Position numbers and translations under genes: made by a program. The notes beneath the pieces were generated by a model. The model did not search any database. It saw nothing but the letters and a program-made list of their open reading frames with translations, and was not told the DNA's origin. 64,000 nucleotides of DNA from assembly GCA_913048385.1 (NCBI GenBank), contig CAJWVZ010000012.1, forward strand, positions 20,609-84,608, given 5' to 3'. Below, piece after piece: positions 29,969 through 40,293 of the stretch. Each line of letters begins with the position of its first letter. Positions within the stretch are counted from its first letter, which is position 1. This DNA is from an uncultured Gammaproteobacteria bacterium. Lineage in GTDB: Bacteria > Pseudomonadota > Gammaproteobacteria > Pseudomonadales > Pseudohongiellaceae.

Positions 29969-31102
29969 GTGGATTTCTCTCAGACCGAAGAACAACAGAT
30001 GTTGCAAGAGAGTGTGCAGCAATTTGTGCGTAAAAGTTATGATTTTGACACTCGGAATTCGATAGTTGCGACTGCGGAGGGTTACAGCGCAGAATTTTGG
30101 AAACTGTTCGCTGAACTTGGCTGGCTGACAGTGCCGTTTAGTGAGGCAGATGGTGGCTTTGGAGATTCAGCAGTTGACTTAACGGTAATGATGGATGAGT
30201 TCGGTAAAGCGTTAGTTGTTGAGCCATATTTAGCCACGGTTGTTTTGGGTGGAGGGATCATCGCAGCGCTCGCTGACGAGAAGACGAAAGGAGAACTGCT
30301 ACCACAGATTATGAGCGGAGATTTGCAGCTTTCGCTGGCTTCGGCGGAGCATGGGGGACGTTACAACCCGCTGAATGTGGCAACGACGGCTAAGGCGGAG
30401 GGCGATAGCATAGTCCTCGATGGAGTTAAGACAGCCGTACTAAATGGTTCCAATGCGAGCTACATTATCGTGACGGCAAGAGAGTCTGGGGATGTTTCGG
30501 CAAGTGATGGTATATCGGTATTTTTGGTACCAACAGACAGCGCGGGCGTCAGTATTCAAGGCTTTACGACGATAGATGGTCGAAGTTCTTCCGAAGTAAA
30601 ACTTGAGGCGGTAAGCGTAGACGCATCAGCTCGCCTTGGGCTGCCCGGTAAAGCGGCGGAAGCGCTGGTTTTGGTAAACGAGAAAGCAACTTTAGCTTGC
30701 GCTGCTGAGGCTCTTGGTGCACTTGAGTCTATGCTACATAAGACTGTTGAATACAGTAAAACACGGAAACAGTTTGGAACCTCCATTGGTACCTTTCAGG
30801 CGCTTCAGCATCGTATGGCAGATATGTTTATCCAATGTCAGCTCGCACGCTCAATCGTTATTCGTGCTGCTATGAAGATTGACAGCAGTGAGTCAACGGT
30901 CGAGAAGGCAAAAGCTGTTTCGGCTGCGAAGAGTCGCATTGGGTATGCAATAAAAGCCGTAGGCCAAGAAGCAATTCAGATCCATGGAGGAATCGCTATG
31001 ACTGAGGAGCTTGATGTGGGACATCTATTTCGGCGAGTTACCGCGCTCGATATAATGTTCGGTGATGCTGATTATCATACAGAGCGTTACGCCTCACTCT
31101 GA
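29969..31102 (+). CDS. Acyl-CoA dehydrogenase (second subunit of a pair)
   Basis: MDFSQTEEQQMLQESVQQFVRKSYDF...RKQFGTSIGTFQALQHRMADMFIQ...QEAIQIHGGIAMTEELDVGHLFRRV. Confidence 0.95.
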   Translation: MDFSQTEEQQMLQESVQQFVRKSYDFDTRNSIVATAEGYSAEFWKLFAELGWLTVPFSEADGGFGDSAVDLTVMMDEFGKALVVEPYLATVVLGGGIIAALADEKTKGELLPQIMSGDLQLSLASAEHGGRYNPLNVATTAKAEGDSIVLDGVKTAVLNGSNASYIIVTARESGDVSASDGISVFLVPTDSAGVSIQGFTTIDGRSSSEVKLEAVSVDASARLGLPGKAAEALVLVNEKATLACAAEALGALESMLHKTVEYSKTRKQFGTSIGTFQALQHRMADMFIQCQLARSIVIRAAMKIDSSESTVEKAKAVSAAKSRIGYAIKAVGQEAIQIHGGIAMTEELDVGHLFRRVTALDIMFGDADYHTERYASL

Positions 31103-31185
31103 TAAGATTTTAATGCCTTTGAGCGCAGGTTTTAAAATTCAATTAGGGAGAGAATTTTGAATCCCACTTGCCAAGAGAGCTCGTG

Positions 31186-31896
31186 ATGAGCGAACTAATT
31201 CTCGTGCGTCATGGTCAGGCGTCCTTCGGCGCAGCCTCCTATGATAAGTTGAGTGAAAAGGGTGTCGACCAGGTGCGTTGTTTGTCGGATCATTGGAGCC
31301 AACTTGGTCATCGCTTTGATCACATATACTGCGGTTCTTTGCAAAGGCAGAAAGAGACGGCGCGCGAGTTACTTGGATTGGCGAAAGGGTCTCCTTCTGA
31401 GCCGACAGAGCTGATTGGGTTTAACGAGTATAATGGCGATCCGCTTCTTCGCGTTTATGCGAGAGATAAAAACAAAGAAGCGTCTGATATTCCAGCGATT
31501 GACCTTCCCATTAAAGAGCCAAAGCTTTTTCAGAGGACCTTTGAAGAGGCCACTGCAAGATGGATAACTAAAAACTTACATCCCACCCAAGAAGACGCTG
31601 ATTTTGAGCTTTGGTCTGATTTCAAAGAAAGAGTGAATCGCGCTCTCGATGAAGTTATGAATCGGCATTGTCGTGGAAGCAAAGTAATAATATCTACCTC
31701 TGGTGGCGTGATAGCCGTGGCTTTACAAAAGGTGCTGCAATTTTCAGATCGCGAAGTTATTAACACAAATTGGATGGTTCACAATAGCTCTGTGTCCCGA
31801 ATTAAGTACGGAAAAGATCGCATGTCTCTTTCTCAATTCAATAACTTGTCTCATCTTGAAAGGCCAGGGAAACACGATATGATCACGTACCGGTAA
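31186..31896 (+). CDS. Histidine phosphatase family protein
   Basis: LILVRHGQASFGAASYDKLSEKG (RHG motif); ATG at 31186 likely start. Confidence 0.92.
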   Translation: MSELILVRHGQASFGAASYDKLSEKGVDQVRCLSDHWSQLGHRFDHIYCGSLQRQKETARELLGLAKGSPSEPTELIGFNEYNGDPLLRVYARDKNKEASDIPAIDLPIKEPKLFQRTFEEATARWITKNLHPTQEDADFELWSDFKERVNRALDEVMNRHCRGSKVIISTSGGVIAVALQKVLQFSDREVINTNWMVHNSSVSRIKYGKDRMSLSQFNNLSHLERPGKHDMITYR

Positions 31897-31912
31897 TAGC
31901 GAGGATTTTAGC

Positions 31913-33004
31913 TTGATTGAAAAGATAGACGAGAAAGGCTTAGTAGACACAGCAGGGGCAATCCGAGATGGCGAGGAGTTGGACCTGGAGGCTCTCAAGC
32001 AATATCTTGAGCCAATTTTGGGTGCCAGCGTGGCTAAGCTGCAGATTAACCAGTTTCCGGGAGGATTCTCAAACCTCACATATTTGCTTTCAAATGGATC
32101 TGAAAAATGGGTTCTTCGTCGGCCTCCGTTTGGAAGTCAAGTAAAATCAGCGCATGATATGTCGCGAGAGTTTAAGATACTTTCTGCGATTAAAGATGTA
32201 TTTCCCTATGGGCCAAAGCCGGTTCATTTTTGCGAGGATAGCGGTGTACTTGGTTGCGATTTTTACTTAATGACCTACATCGAGGGGTTGGTAATTCGAC
32301 GTGACTACCCAGTGGGATTGGAGCTTTCTCCTGATCAAGTGAGGGAGCAATTACTGAATTTTTTTGATGTTTTAAGTGCTCTTCACTCAGTAGATCTTGC
32401 GGAAGCAGGTCTTAATAATTTTGGTCGGCCTGAGGGCTATGTGCAGAGACAAGTTGATGGGTGGTGCAAGAGATGGGAAGGAGCTGTTACCAAGGACGCT
32501 GTGGATTGCGATGTTACTATGCAATGGCTGCATGATAATTTGCCTCGCGATAGTGGTAAAGCGAGTGTAATCCATAATGATTACAAGATGGATAATGTGA
32601 TTTTTTCTCTAGAAAACCCACTGGAGCTTATTGGTGTACTGGATTGGGAGATGGCAACTGTAGGTGACCCGGTTATGGACTTGGGTTGCACGTTGGGCTA
32701 TTGGACCCAAATGGACGATCCAGACTTTTTCCGTGAGTATCGGGCAATGCCGAGTGACGTAAAGGGAGCCCCGACCCGATCAGAGATTGTATCTCGATTT
32801 CAAGAGAGGACTGGAGTGTCGGTTGATCATTTTCCGTTCTATTTTTGTTTTGGCCTTTTTCGCTTAGCGGTAATCGTTCAACAAATTTATTACCGATTTT
32901 ACCATGGACATACCAGCGACCAACGTTTCGCTTCGATGGTACAGAAAACCAATGCGCTTCAGAAGATGTGTGAGTTGATCATTAGTGGTCATATAGAGTC
33001 TTGA
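31913..33004 (+). CDS. APH-like phosphotransferase family protein (ACAD10/LvaA kinase-like)
   Basis: QFPGGFSNLTYLLSNGSEKWVLRRPPFG...VIHNDYKMDNVIFSLENPLELIGVLDWEMATVGDPVMDLG. Confidence 0.93.
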   Translation: MIEKIDEKGLVDTAGAIRDGEELDLEALKQYLEPILGASVAKLQINQFPGGFSNLTYLLSNGSEKWVLRRPPFGSQVKSAHDMSREFKILSAIKDVFPYGPKPVHFCEDSGVLGCDFYLMTYIEGLVIRRDYPVGLELSPDQVREQLLNFFDVLSALHSVDLAEAGLNNFGRPEGYVQRQVDGWCKRWEGAVTKDAVDCDVTMQWLHDNLPRDSGKASVIHNDYKMDNVIFSLENPLELIGVLDWEMATVGDPVMDLGCTLGYWTQMDDPDFFREYRAMPSDVKGAPTRSEIVSRFQERTGVSVDHFPFYFCFGLFRLAVIVQQIYYRFYHGHTSDQRFASMVQKTNALQKMCELIISGHIES

Positions 33005-33029
33005 CTGATAAAAAATATATAAGGAAGTA

Positions 33030-33830
33030 ATGATGTCTCTTGAAATTCAGCGTTTATTTAATGTCGAAGGAAGGGTTTCCGTAGTCACTGGAGGTTCGCG
33101 CGGAATTGGTAGAATGATTGCTGAGGGGTTTGTGTCTAATGGTATGAAGACCTATATCACGGCGAGAAAATCTGATGCTTGTAATCAAGCGGCTGAAGAG
33201 TTAAGTCATCTCGGTAGTGGTGAGTGTATTTCCTTGCCTGCGGATTTATCAACTGCTGAAGGCCGAGCAAAATTTGTTGATGACCTGACATCTCGCGAGG
33301 ATAAGTTAGACGTGCTTGTCAATAACGCAGGGGCCGCTTGGGGGGCGCCTTTTGAACATTATCCAGACGAAGCATACGATAAAGTAATGGATATAAACGT
33401 AAAGGCCATATTTACGCTTACGAGAGATCTAATGCCTCTTTTGCGCAATAGGTCTTCACAGCGCCAACCGAGTAGGGTTATTAATATTGGGTCTATCGAT
33501 GGTTTGCGTGTCTCATCGATGGATAATTTCGCTTATGGTGCAAGCAAGGCAGCGGTTCATTTTTTGACTAAAAATCTCGCTCTTCGCTTCGGGCCAAAAG
33601 GAGTAACGGTCAATGCTATTGCGCCCGGTGCATTTGAAAGTCATATGATGCGTGGGACGCTTGCGAAATATCAGGAAAAGATCGAGGCAGAGAATCCTAT
33701 GGGGCGCATCGGTTGTGCTGAGGACATGGCGGGTTTAGCGCTTTATCTTGTTTCTGATGCTGCAAAATACATGACTGGGCAAGTCATCGCCCTTGATGGT
33801 GGGCGTAATATCGGGGTGGCAGCGGACTGA
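33030..33830 (+). CDS. SDR family oxidoreductase
   Basis: GRVSVVTGGSRGIGRMIAEGF...VLVNNAGAAWG...YGASKAAVHFLTKNLA. Confidence 0.95.
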   Translation: MMSLEIQRLFNVEGRVSVVTGGSRGIGRMIAEGFVSNGMKTYITARKSDACNQAAEELSHLGSGECISLPADLSTAEGRAKFVDDLTSREDKLDVLVNNAGAAWGAPFEHYPDEAYDKVMDINVKAIFTLTRDLMPLLRNRSSQRQPSRVINIGSIDGLRVSSMDNFAYGASKAAVHFLTKNLALRFGPKGVTVNAIAPGAFESHMMRGTLAKYQEKIEAENPMGRIGCAEDMAGLALYLVSDAAKYMTGQVIALDGGRNIGVAAD

Positions 33831-33949
33831 ACTCCGTGCTTTATTCCTCAGTACTTTTCTTTTCCTGCTGAGTTAATTTTGAAAAGAGGTTAAGCTTCAT
33901 GAAATGGCTAAATGGATTGGTCTTTAGTCCTCAAAGAGTCAATGACTAA

Positions 33950-34567
33950 TTGAATTCTAATCGGGTAAAAAAGAAGATAGTGATCGCCGCAGCATTTGTT
34001 AGCGGTTTTTGTATCATGGCTATCGAGATGCTCGGAGCGAGGATAATGTCTCCTTATTTTGGCGGAAGCCTCTCCGTTTGGGGTAGCGTGCTTACTGTTT
34101 TTATGCTCGCTCTATCTTGCGGTTATTTGATTGGCGGAAGATTGTCCGAAGGGCAACCAGAGCTAAAAACTTATGCTTTTTTTTTCATAGTGGCAGCTGT
34201 GGCTTCGCTGCCTATTGTGTTTTTTGCTGATGGGATTATGCGCCCCATATTTATGGCCATAGAGGATCCTCGGTATGGATCATTAATTGCTTCGGTTTTC
34301 CTATTTTTTATGCCAACTACAATCCTTGGAATGATTTCCCCTTATTCAATTAGGTTGCTTGTCGAACACGAGGACCACAGTGGAAAAATAGCGGGCCAAT
34401 TATTTTTCGTTTCAACATTTGGCAGCGCTCTCGGTACTTTAGGAACAGCTTTCTATTTTGTTCTATGGTTCGATGTGAATGAAATTTTGTCAGGGACTAT
34501 GATGGCACTAATGATTGTGGGTGTGGCTATATTCACTCTCGATGTAACTGCTCGGAGGCCTCAGTGA
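33950..34567 (+). CDS. Spermidine synthase-associated membrane domain protein
   Basis: GFCIMAIEMLGARIMSPYFGGSLSVWGSVLTVFMLALSCGYLIGGRLSE: TM domain typical of fused MFS/spermidine synthase proteins. Confidence 0.8.
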   Translation: MNSNRVKKKIVIAAAFVSGFCIMAIEMLGARIMSPYFGGSLSVWGSVLTVFMLALSCGYLIGGRLSEGQPELKTYAFFFIVAAVASLPIVFFADGIMRPIFMAIEDPRYGSLIASVFLFFMPTTILGMISPYSIRLLVEHEDHSGKIAGQLFFVSTFGSALGTLGTAFYFVLWFDVNEILSGTMMALMIVGVAIFTLDVTARRPQ

Positions 34568-35445
34568 AGCAAATTCTAATCTTACTTTGCGGAATAGTGC
34601 TATTGACCCCTTTGTATGCTCAAACGATTCATGAGGAGAGGTCAGTATATCGAGATATCACTGTAACCGAACGATTTGGACGCCGGTGTCTTTTATTCAA
34701 TGTTCATCGAGGAGATCGAAATCAGACTTGTATCTTTACTGATGGGAGTAGCCGCTTAGTCTTTGATTATACCAAAATGAGTTTTGCGGGATTGCTTCTA
34801 AAACCTGACCCGAAGAGGGTGTTGATAGCTGGGCTTGGGGGAGGAACTATTCCTCTTGTGTTGAGTGAGTTGTTTCCATCGGCGAGTATCGATGTAATTG
34901 AAATTGATGAGTCAGTGGCACGAGTCGCCAACGAGTTTTTCTTCTTTGAAGAAACAGATTTGATGCGGGTGCATATAAATGATGCGCGCGTTTTTATAAA
35001 GAGAGCAGCCTTGAAAGAGGAAAAATATGACTACATTGTTTTGGATGCTTTTTCTGGCGACTATATTCCTGAACATATGTTGACGCAGGAATTCTTAGAG
35101 GAGGTCAAGCAGGTTCTGACGCCCGACGGAGTAGTTGTCGCAAATACTTTTTCTACCAGCCGTTTTTATGATCACGAGTCGGTGACTTATCAACGAGTTT
35201 TTGGCGAACTTTATAATTTTAAGTTGCCCACCTCTGGGAACCGTATTATTCTTACTCAGCTCGAACCCTTACCTGATATTGGGTTACTGACAGAGCGTGC
35301 TGTGCAACTTGCTCCGCAGCTCGGTAAGTATGGAATCCCATTTCTCAGCTACCCTGAAAAACTCTCTTCTCAAGTTGATTGGGACATGAGTCGACGGGTT
35401 CTTACGGATCAGTATTCTCCTTCAAATCTACTCAGAGATAATTGA
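34564..35445 (+). CDS. Spermidine synthase-like SAM-dependent transferase with predicted signal peptide
   Basis: MKQILILLCGIVLLTPLYAQT; RVLIAGLGGGTIPLVLSELFPSASIDVIEIDESVARVA...YDYIVLDAFSGDYIPEHMLTQEFLEEV; GTG start overlaps upstream stop. Confidence 0.85.
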   Translation: MKQILILLCGIVLLTPLYAQTIHEERSVYRDITVTERFGRRCLLFNVHRGDRNQTCIFTDGSSRLVFDYTKMSFAGLLLKPDPKRVLIAGLGGGTIPLVLSELFPSASIDVIEIDESVARVANEFFFFEETDLMRVHINDARVFIKRAALKEEKYDYIVLDAFSGDYIPEHMLTQEFLEEVKQVLTPDGVVVANTFSTSRFYDHESVTYQRVFGELYNFKLPTSGNRIILTQLEPLPDIGLLTERAVQLAPQLGKYGIPFLSYPEKLSSQVDWDMSRRVLTDQYSPSNLLRDN

Positions 35446-35458
35446 TTATTTGAGAGGC

Positions 35459-36607
35459 CTACGAAAATTCTTTTATCATGTTTCTCGCTATTATGATTTG
35501 CTGAATTTGACTAGTTCCTTCATACAATCTAAACAATCGAACGTCGCGATAAAACCTTTCAACAGCATACTCGGACATGTAACCTGCACCACCGTGAATC
35601 TGCACAGCACGATCTGCCACGCGACCAACCATTTCTGTGCAGAAAAGTTTGCAAGCCGAAGACTCTTTAGTGATGTTCTCGCCAAGATCTCTGCGGCGTG
35701 CGGCATCCAATGTCATGGTTTCTGAGGCGTAAGCCTCAGTATATGAGTCGGCCAGCATTGCTTGTATGAGTTGTTGTTCAGCGATCGGTTGACCGAATTG
35801 TTTTCTTTGCATGCTGTAGCTTAGTGCGTCGTCAATTAGTCTTTTTGCGACTCCAATACTTACCCCAGAAATATGAAGCCGTCCGCGATCAAGAACTTTC
35901 ATGGCGGTGATGAAACCCTCTCCTTCCTCGCCGATAATATTTTCTGCTGGAACCTTGCAATCCTCAAAAATTACATCACAGGTCATTGATCCAGATTGCC
36001 CCATCTTTTTATCGATAGACCCTAGAGTTAATCCTGGAGTTTCTCTTTCAACAATGAAGGAAGAGATGCCGCGGGCCCCCTTGATCTCTGGATTGGTTCG
36101 AGCCATAACGTTAAATGTATTGGCGACAGGTGCATTGGTTATGTATCGCTTGGTTCCGTTTATAACGTAATGGTCTCCCTCGCGACGTGCAGTAGTTCTT
36201 AACGAAGCAGCATCCGAGCCTGCCTCGGGCTCGGTGAGACAGAAACACGCAACCCATTCGCCGGAGGCATATTTAGGAAGGTACTTCTGTTTTTGCTCGT
36301 CGGTTCCATTAAAAACGATGGCTGCAGAGCCTATTCCATTGTTCGTGCCTAGGATTGACCGAAATGCTGGAGAGGTATATCCCAAAGCCATCGACACCTT
36401 TATTTCTTCTTCCATGGTGAGGCCAAGTCCACCATATTCCTCTGGGATAGTCAGTCCGAAAAGACCAAGCTCTCGCATCTCATTGAGGATTTCAGCAGGT
36501 AATTTACCTTCCTCAGCGAGTTGGTCTTCAGCTGGGATTAACCGTTCTCGAACAAAGCGCTCGATGAGCGAAATGAGTTGGTCTAAGGTTTCCGGATCTC
36601 GAATCAT
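35459..36607 (-). CDS. Acyl-CoA dehydrogenase
   Basis: LGLFGLTIPEEYGGLGLTMEEE...CFCLTEPEAGSDAASLRTTARREGDHYVINGTKRYITNA...IQHGGGAGYMSEYAVERFYRDVR-like end; start probably 36607 (MIRDPETL) within ORF 35459-36682. Confidence 0.95.
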   Translation of the reverse strand: MIRDPETLDQLISLIERFVRERLIPAEDQLAEEGKLPAEILNEMRELGLFGLTIPEEYGGLGLTMEEEIKVSMALGYTSPAFRSILGTNNGIGSAAIVFNGTDEQKQKYLPKYASGEWVACFCLTEPEAGSDAASLRTTARREGDHYVINGTKRYITNAPVANTFNVMARTNPEIKGARGISSFIVERETPGLTLGSIDKKMGQSGSMTCDVIFEDCKVPAENIIGEEGEGFITAMKVLDRGRLHISGVSIGVAKRLIDDALSYSMQRKQFGQPIAEQQLIQAMLADSYTEAYASETMTLDAARRRDLGENITKESSACKLFCTEMVGRVADRAVQIHGGAGYMSEYAVERFYRDVRLFRLYEGTSQIQQIIIARNMIKEFS

Positions 36608-36909
36608 GGTTGCACAACCTGCTTTTTGATAAAAATATATTGAATAGAAGTTGGGGGTTTGATAAGCGGAATAAGGTAGCATGTTTCAATCTTATGCGCG
36701 ACTAATCAGGCTTGTGTAGGGTGTCCAACACTTACTTCTAGAGAGGTATTCTGGATAATAAAGCGTATAAGAGCTATAGATTATTGGTTGACGTGTTATA
36801 GAATGAGACTAATTATTGACGAGTTAATTTGCTCAATGTTTTTAGTTTGGGATGAGAAAATACTGATTCTTCGAGGATACCTGTAAAACACGGAATAAGG
36901 GAGGGACTT

Positions 36910-38130
36910 ATGTCGCAAAATATTTTAAGTGAAGCTTTTATCTACGATGGCGGTCGGAGCCCATTTGGCCGTCACGCTGGAGCTTTATCTCCTGTAAGGC
37001 CAGATGATTTGCTGGCACATGTAATTAAAGCGGTTGTAAACAGGAATGATTTTAAGGCTGAAGATTTTGAAGATGTTGTGATGGGAAATACTAATGGAGC
37101 GGGCGAGGATTGCAGAAATGTGGCCCGATTTGCTTTGCTTGAGGCTGGAATGCCAAGCACTACAGCTGGGATTACAGTAAATAGGCTTTGTGGGTCTGGT
37201 TTGGCTGCAACATTAGATGCCGCGCGAGGAGTTAAGGTGGGAGAAGGTGACTTGTTCTTGTCAGGGGGGGTCGAATCGATGAGCCGAGCTCCGATTGTGA
37301 TGTCGAAAGCGCATTCAGCATTCGATAGGGGGCAAACTATTGCTGATAGCACTTTGGGAGCTCGTTTCACGAATCCAGCATATTCGAAATCTTTTGGCGA
37401 CGATACGATGCCTCAAACAGCTGACAACATTGCCCGAGATTTAGGAATTTCGAGAGAAGAGAGTGATGTATTTGCAGCAGGTTCTCAGGCGAAATATGAG
37501 GCGGCGCGAGCTGACGGGTTTTTTAGTGGAGAAATAATACCAATTGAGGTTCCGCAAGGGCGTAAAAAGCCTCCTCGTGTCGTAGATGCAGATGAGCACC
37601 CCCGACCAGCCTCCTCTCTAGAGGCTCTTTCAGGATTACGTTCTTTGTTTGATGGAGGTGTAGTTACTGCCGGAAATGCGTCGGGCATAAATGATGGAGC
37701 TGCCGCATTAATTATCGGCAATAGGGCAGTTGGAGAAAAATATGGAGTAAAGCCGCGTGCGCGGATTGTCGCTGGAGGTGTCGCTGGTGTTGAACCCCGT
37801 GTAATGGGCTTGGGTCCAGTTTTTGCAATCAAAAAAGCACTTGCCCGAGCCAATCTTAATTTAAGTGACATGGATATTATCGAGATAAATGAAGCTTTTG
37901 CTGCTCAAGTATTGGGTTGTTTGAAGATGCTTGAGGTTGATTTTAAAGACACGCGAGTGAATCCAAATGGCGGTGCGATTGCTGTAGGGCATCCTCTTGG
38001 TGCTTCTGGCGCGCGAATCGCTCTATCTACAGTTCGTCAACTTGAGAGGACTGGAGGTCGTTATGCAGCCATAAGCTTGTGCATCGGTATCGGGCAAGGG
38101 GTGGCGGCAATTATTGAGCGGCTAGACTAG
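36910..38130 (+). CDS. Acetyl-CoA C-acyltransferase (thiolase)
   Basis: GITVNRLCGSGLAATLDAARGV (active Cys), NPNGGAIAVGHPLGASGARIA, SLCIGIGQGVA. Confidence 0.95.
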   Translation: MSQNILSEAFIYDGGRSPFGRHAGALSPVRPDDLLAHVIKAVVNRNDFKAEDFEDVVMGNTNGAGEDCRNVARFALLEAGMPSTTAGITVNRLCGSGLAATLDAARGVKVGEGDLFLSGGVESMSRAPIVMSKAHSAFDRGQTIADSTLGARFTNPAYSKSFGDDTMPQTADNIARDLGISREESDVFAAGSQAKYEAARADGFFSGEIIPIEVPQGRKKPPRVVDADEHPRPASSLEALSGLRSLFDGGVVTAGNASGINDGAAALIIGNRAVGEKYGVKPRARIVAGGVAGVEPRVMGLGPVFAIKKALARANLNLSDMDIIEINEAFAAQVLGCLKMLEVDFKDTRVNPNGGAIAVGHPLGASGARIALSTVRQLERTGGRYAAISLCIGIGQGVAAIIERLD

Positions 38131-38184
38131 GTAACGCTGCAAAATTGGGTAACTTTAAATGAGAATTAAATCAAAGGAATTGTT

Positions 38185-40293
38185 ATGAGCGAAGCAGTAA
38201 GTTATAAAATTATCGATAATATTGGAGTAATCTCAGTCAATAATCCGCCGGTAAATGCGTTAGCTCAAGTCGTGCGTGCGGGACTCTTGGAGCACGTGAC
38301 AGCGGCTCAAGCGGATGATACTGAGGCCTTAATCTTAGCATGCGAAGGCCGGACATTTATTGCGGGCGCTGACATCACGGAGTTTGGAAAACCTCCACAG
38401 GGTCCGGGTTTGCCGGAGCTGCTAGCTGCCATTGAAAATTCTGCGAAACCTATTACTGCGGCGATACATGGAACAGCGCTCGGCGGAGGGTTTGAGGTGG
38501 CGCTCGCATGTCATTATCGTTGTGCTATCGCTTCAGCAAAAGTTGGCCTGCCAGAGGTGAAACTTGGTCTTTTGCCGGGGGCTGGCGGAACGCAACGCGT
38601 CCCCCGTATTGCTGGAGTCAAAGTCGCACTCGATATGATTACAAGCGGTAACCCTATTGCTGCGAAAAAAGCTTTGTCCCTTGGTTTGATAGACTTCGTC
38701 GTTGAAGGAGATGACTTAGATGTTGGCGCATTGAATTATGCAAAACAGTTGGTAACTGATGGTGCCCCTCTAAAGAGAATTCGCGATATCTCGATCGATC
38801 CAAGTACCGTTGAAGCTGGATTTTTTGATGCTGCAAGAGAACAGCTTGCGCGACGGGCGAGAGGCCAGATCGCTGCAGATCGAATTGTGTCCTGTATTCA
38901 AGCGGCTGTGGATCTTCCTATGGATGCCGGCTTGGAACGAGAGCGCGAACTTTTTACTGAGTTGTTAACTTCTCCTGAGTCTGCAGCGATGCGTCACATA
39001 TTTTTTGCTGAGCGTCAGGCTTCAAAAATAAAGAATCTCAGTAAAGGAACTCCTGTACGTGATATTAAATCTGCAGCTGTGCTTGGTGGCGGCACCATGG
39101 GTGGTGGGATAGCGATGTGTTTCGCTAATGCAGGAATTCCGGTAAAGATGATTGAAATTTCTGATGATGCTTTGGAACGCGGTTTAGCAATAATCAAGAA
39201 AAACTATTCCATTACAATGAAAAAAGGCAAATTGACTGAAGCTCAAATGGAGCAGTGTATGAGCCTTGTTTCGGGATCCACTGATTATGGCGACATCGCG
39301 AATGCTGACATGGTTATTGAAGCGGTGTTTGAGAACCTTGAGTTAAAAAAAGAAATCTTTTCAAAGTTGGATGCGATTTGTAAGCCGGGAGCGATTTTGG
39401 CTTCTAATACCTCCTATCAGGATGTCGATGCGATAGCCGCGGCTACAAGACGGCCTCAAGACGTTTTGGGAATGCATTTCTTTAGCCCAGCTAATGTCAT
39501 GAAGCTTTTGGAAGTGGTTCGGGGAGCCGAGACCGCTGATGACGTTCTGGCTACGGCAATGTTGGTGGGGAAAAAAATCGGGAAGGTTTGCGCACTGTCT
39601 GGCGTTTGTTATGGCTTCATTGGCAACCGTATGCTTGGTGGCTACGGGCGAGAAGCTCAAATGCTGATGATGGATGGTTGCACGCCGGCACAAGTTGATA
39701 ATGCACTCGAGGGATTTGGGATGGCGATGGGTCCAGTTGCAATGAGTGATTTGGCTGGGTTGGATATTGGTTACAAAGCGAGGGAAAATCGACACGATAT
39801 ACCCGATGACCCGAAGCCATACGGAGTCGCTGACATGCTTGTTGAGATGGGAAGGCTCGGACAAAAGACCGGTGGCGGTTTTTATAAGTATGATGAAAAA
39901 ACTCGAGCGCGAATCTCTGATCCTGATGTACAGGAGATGATAAAGGCTCAAGCCACGAAACTAGGTATTCAACAACGTGAATTTTCTGATCAGGAAATAT
40001 TAGAGAGATGTTTATATCCGCTTATCAATGAAGGAGCTCTTATTCTTGAGGAGGGAATTGCGCAAAGGCCAAGCGACATCGATGTGGTTTATGTATTCGG
40101 TTACGCATTCCCTGCGGCCAAAGGAGGCCCGATGCATTATGCTGACCGCGTGGGCCTGAAGAATGTGTATGAAAAGATCTGTGAGTTTCGAGATCGTGAG
40201 GGGGATTTGTATTGGAAGCCCGCGCCACTATTAGAAAAACTTGCGAAAGAAGGCAAGACTTTTGCAGAATGGGGTACTGAGCAAGAGGCGTAG
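38185..40293 (+). CDS. Enoyl-CoA hydratase / 3-hydroxyacyl-CoA dehydrogenase fusion (FadB/FadJ-like)
   Basis: N-terminal crotonase (FIAGADITEFG, GGGFEVALACHYR), central KSAAVLGGGTMGGGIAMCFANAGIPVKMIE, GMHFFSPANVMKLLEVVRG. Confidence 0.95.
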   Translation: MSEAVSYKIIDNIGVISVNNPPVNALAQVVRAGLLEHVTAAQADDTEALILACEGRTFIAGADITEFGKPPQGPGLPELLAAIENSAKPITAAIHGTALGGGFEVALACHYRCAIASAKVGLPEVKLGLLPGAGGTQRVPRIAGVKVALDMITSGNPIAAKKALSLGLIDFVVEGDDLDVGALNYAKQLVTDGAPLKRIRDISIDPSTVEAGFFDAAREQLARRARGQIAADRIVSCIQAAVDLPMDAGLERERELFTELLTSPESAAMRHIFFAERQASKIKNLSKGTPVRDIKSAAVLGGGTMGGGIAMCFANAGIPVKMIEISDDALERGLAIIKKNYSITMKKGKLTEAQMEQCMSLVSGSTDYGDIANADMVIEAVFENLELKKEIFSKLDAICKPGAILASNTSYQDVDAIAAATRRPQDVLGMHFFSPANVMKLLEVVRGAETADDVLATAMLVGKKIGKVCALSGVCYGFIGNRMLGGYGREAQMLMMDGCTPAQVDNALEGFGMAMGPVAMSDLAGLDIGYKARENRHDIPDDPKPYGVADMLVEMGRLGQKTGGGFYKYDEKTRARISDPDVQEMIKAQATKLGIQQREFSDQEILERCLYPLINEGALILEEGIAQRPSDIDVVYVFGYAFPAAKGGPMHYADRVGLKNVYEKICEFRDREGDLYWKPAPLLEKLAKEGKTFAEWGTEQEA

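Noticed and set aside
35450-35725. 91-aa + strand ORF after the spermidine-synthase-like gene
   Set aside because: Antisense to the C-terminus of the acyl-CoA dehydrogenase at 35459-36607; no independent support.
39361-39951. 196-aa antisense ORF (- strand)
   Set aside because: Lies entirely inside the well-supported FadB-like fusion; composition looks like antisense shadow, with no recognisable domain.
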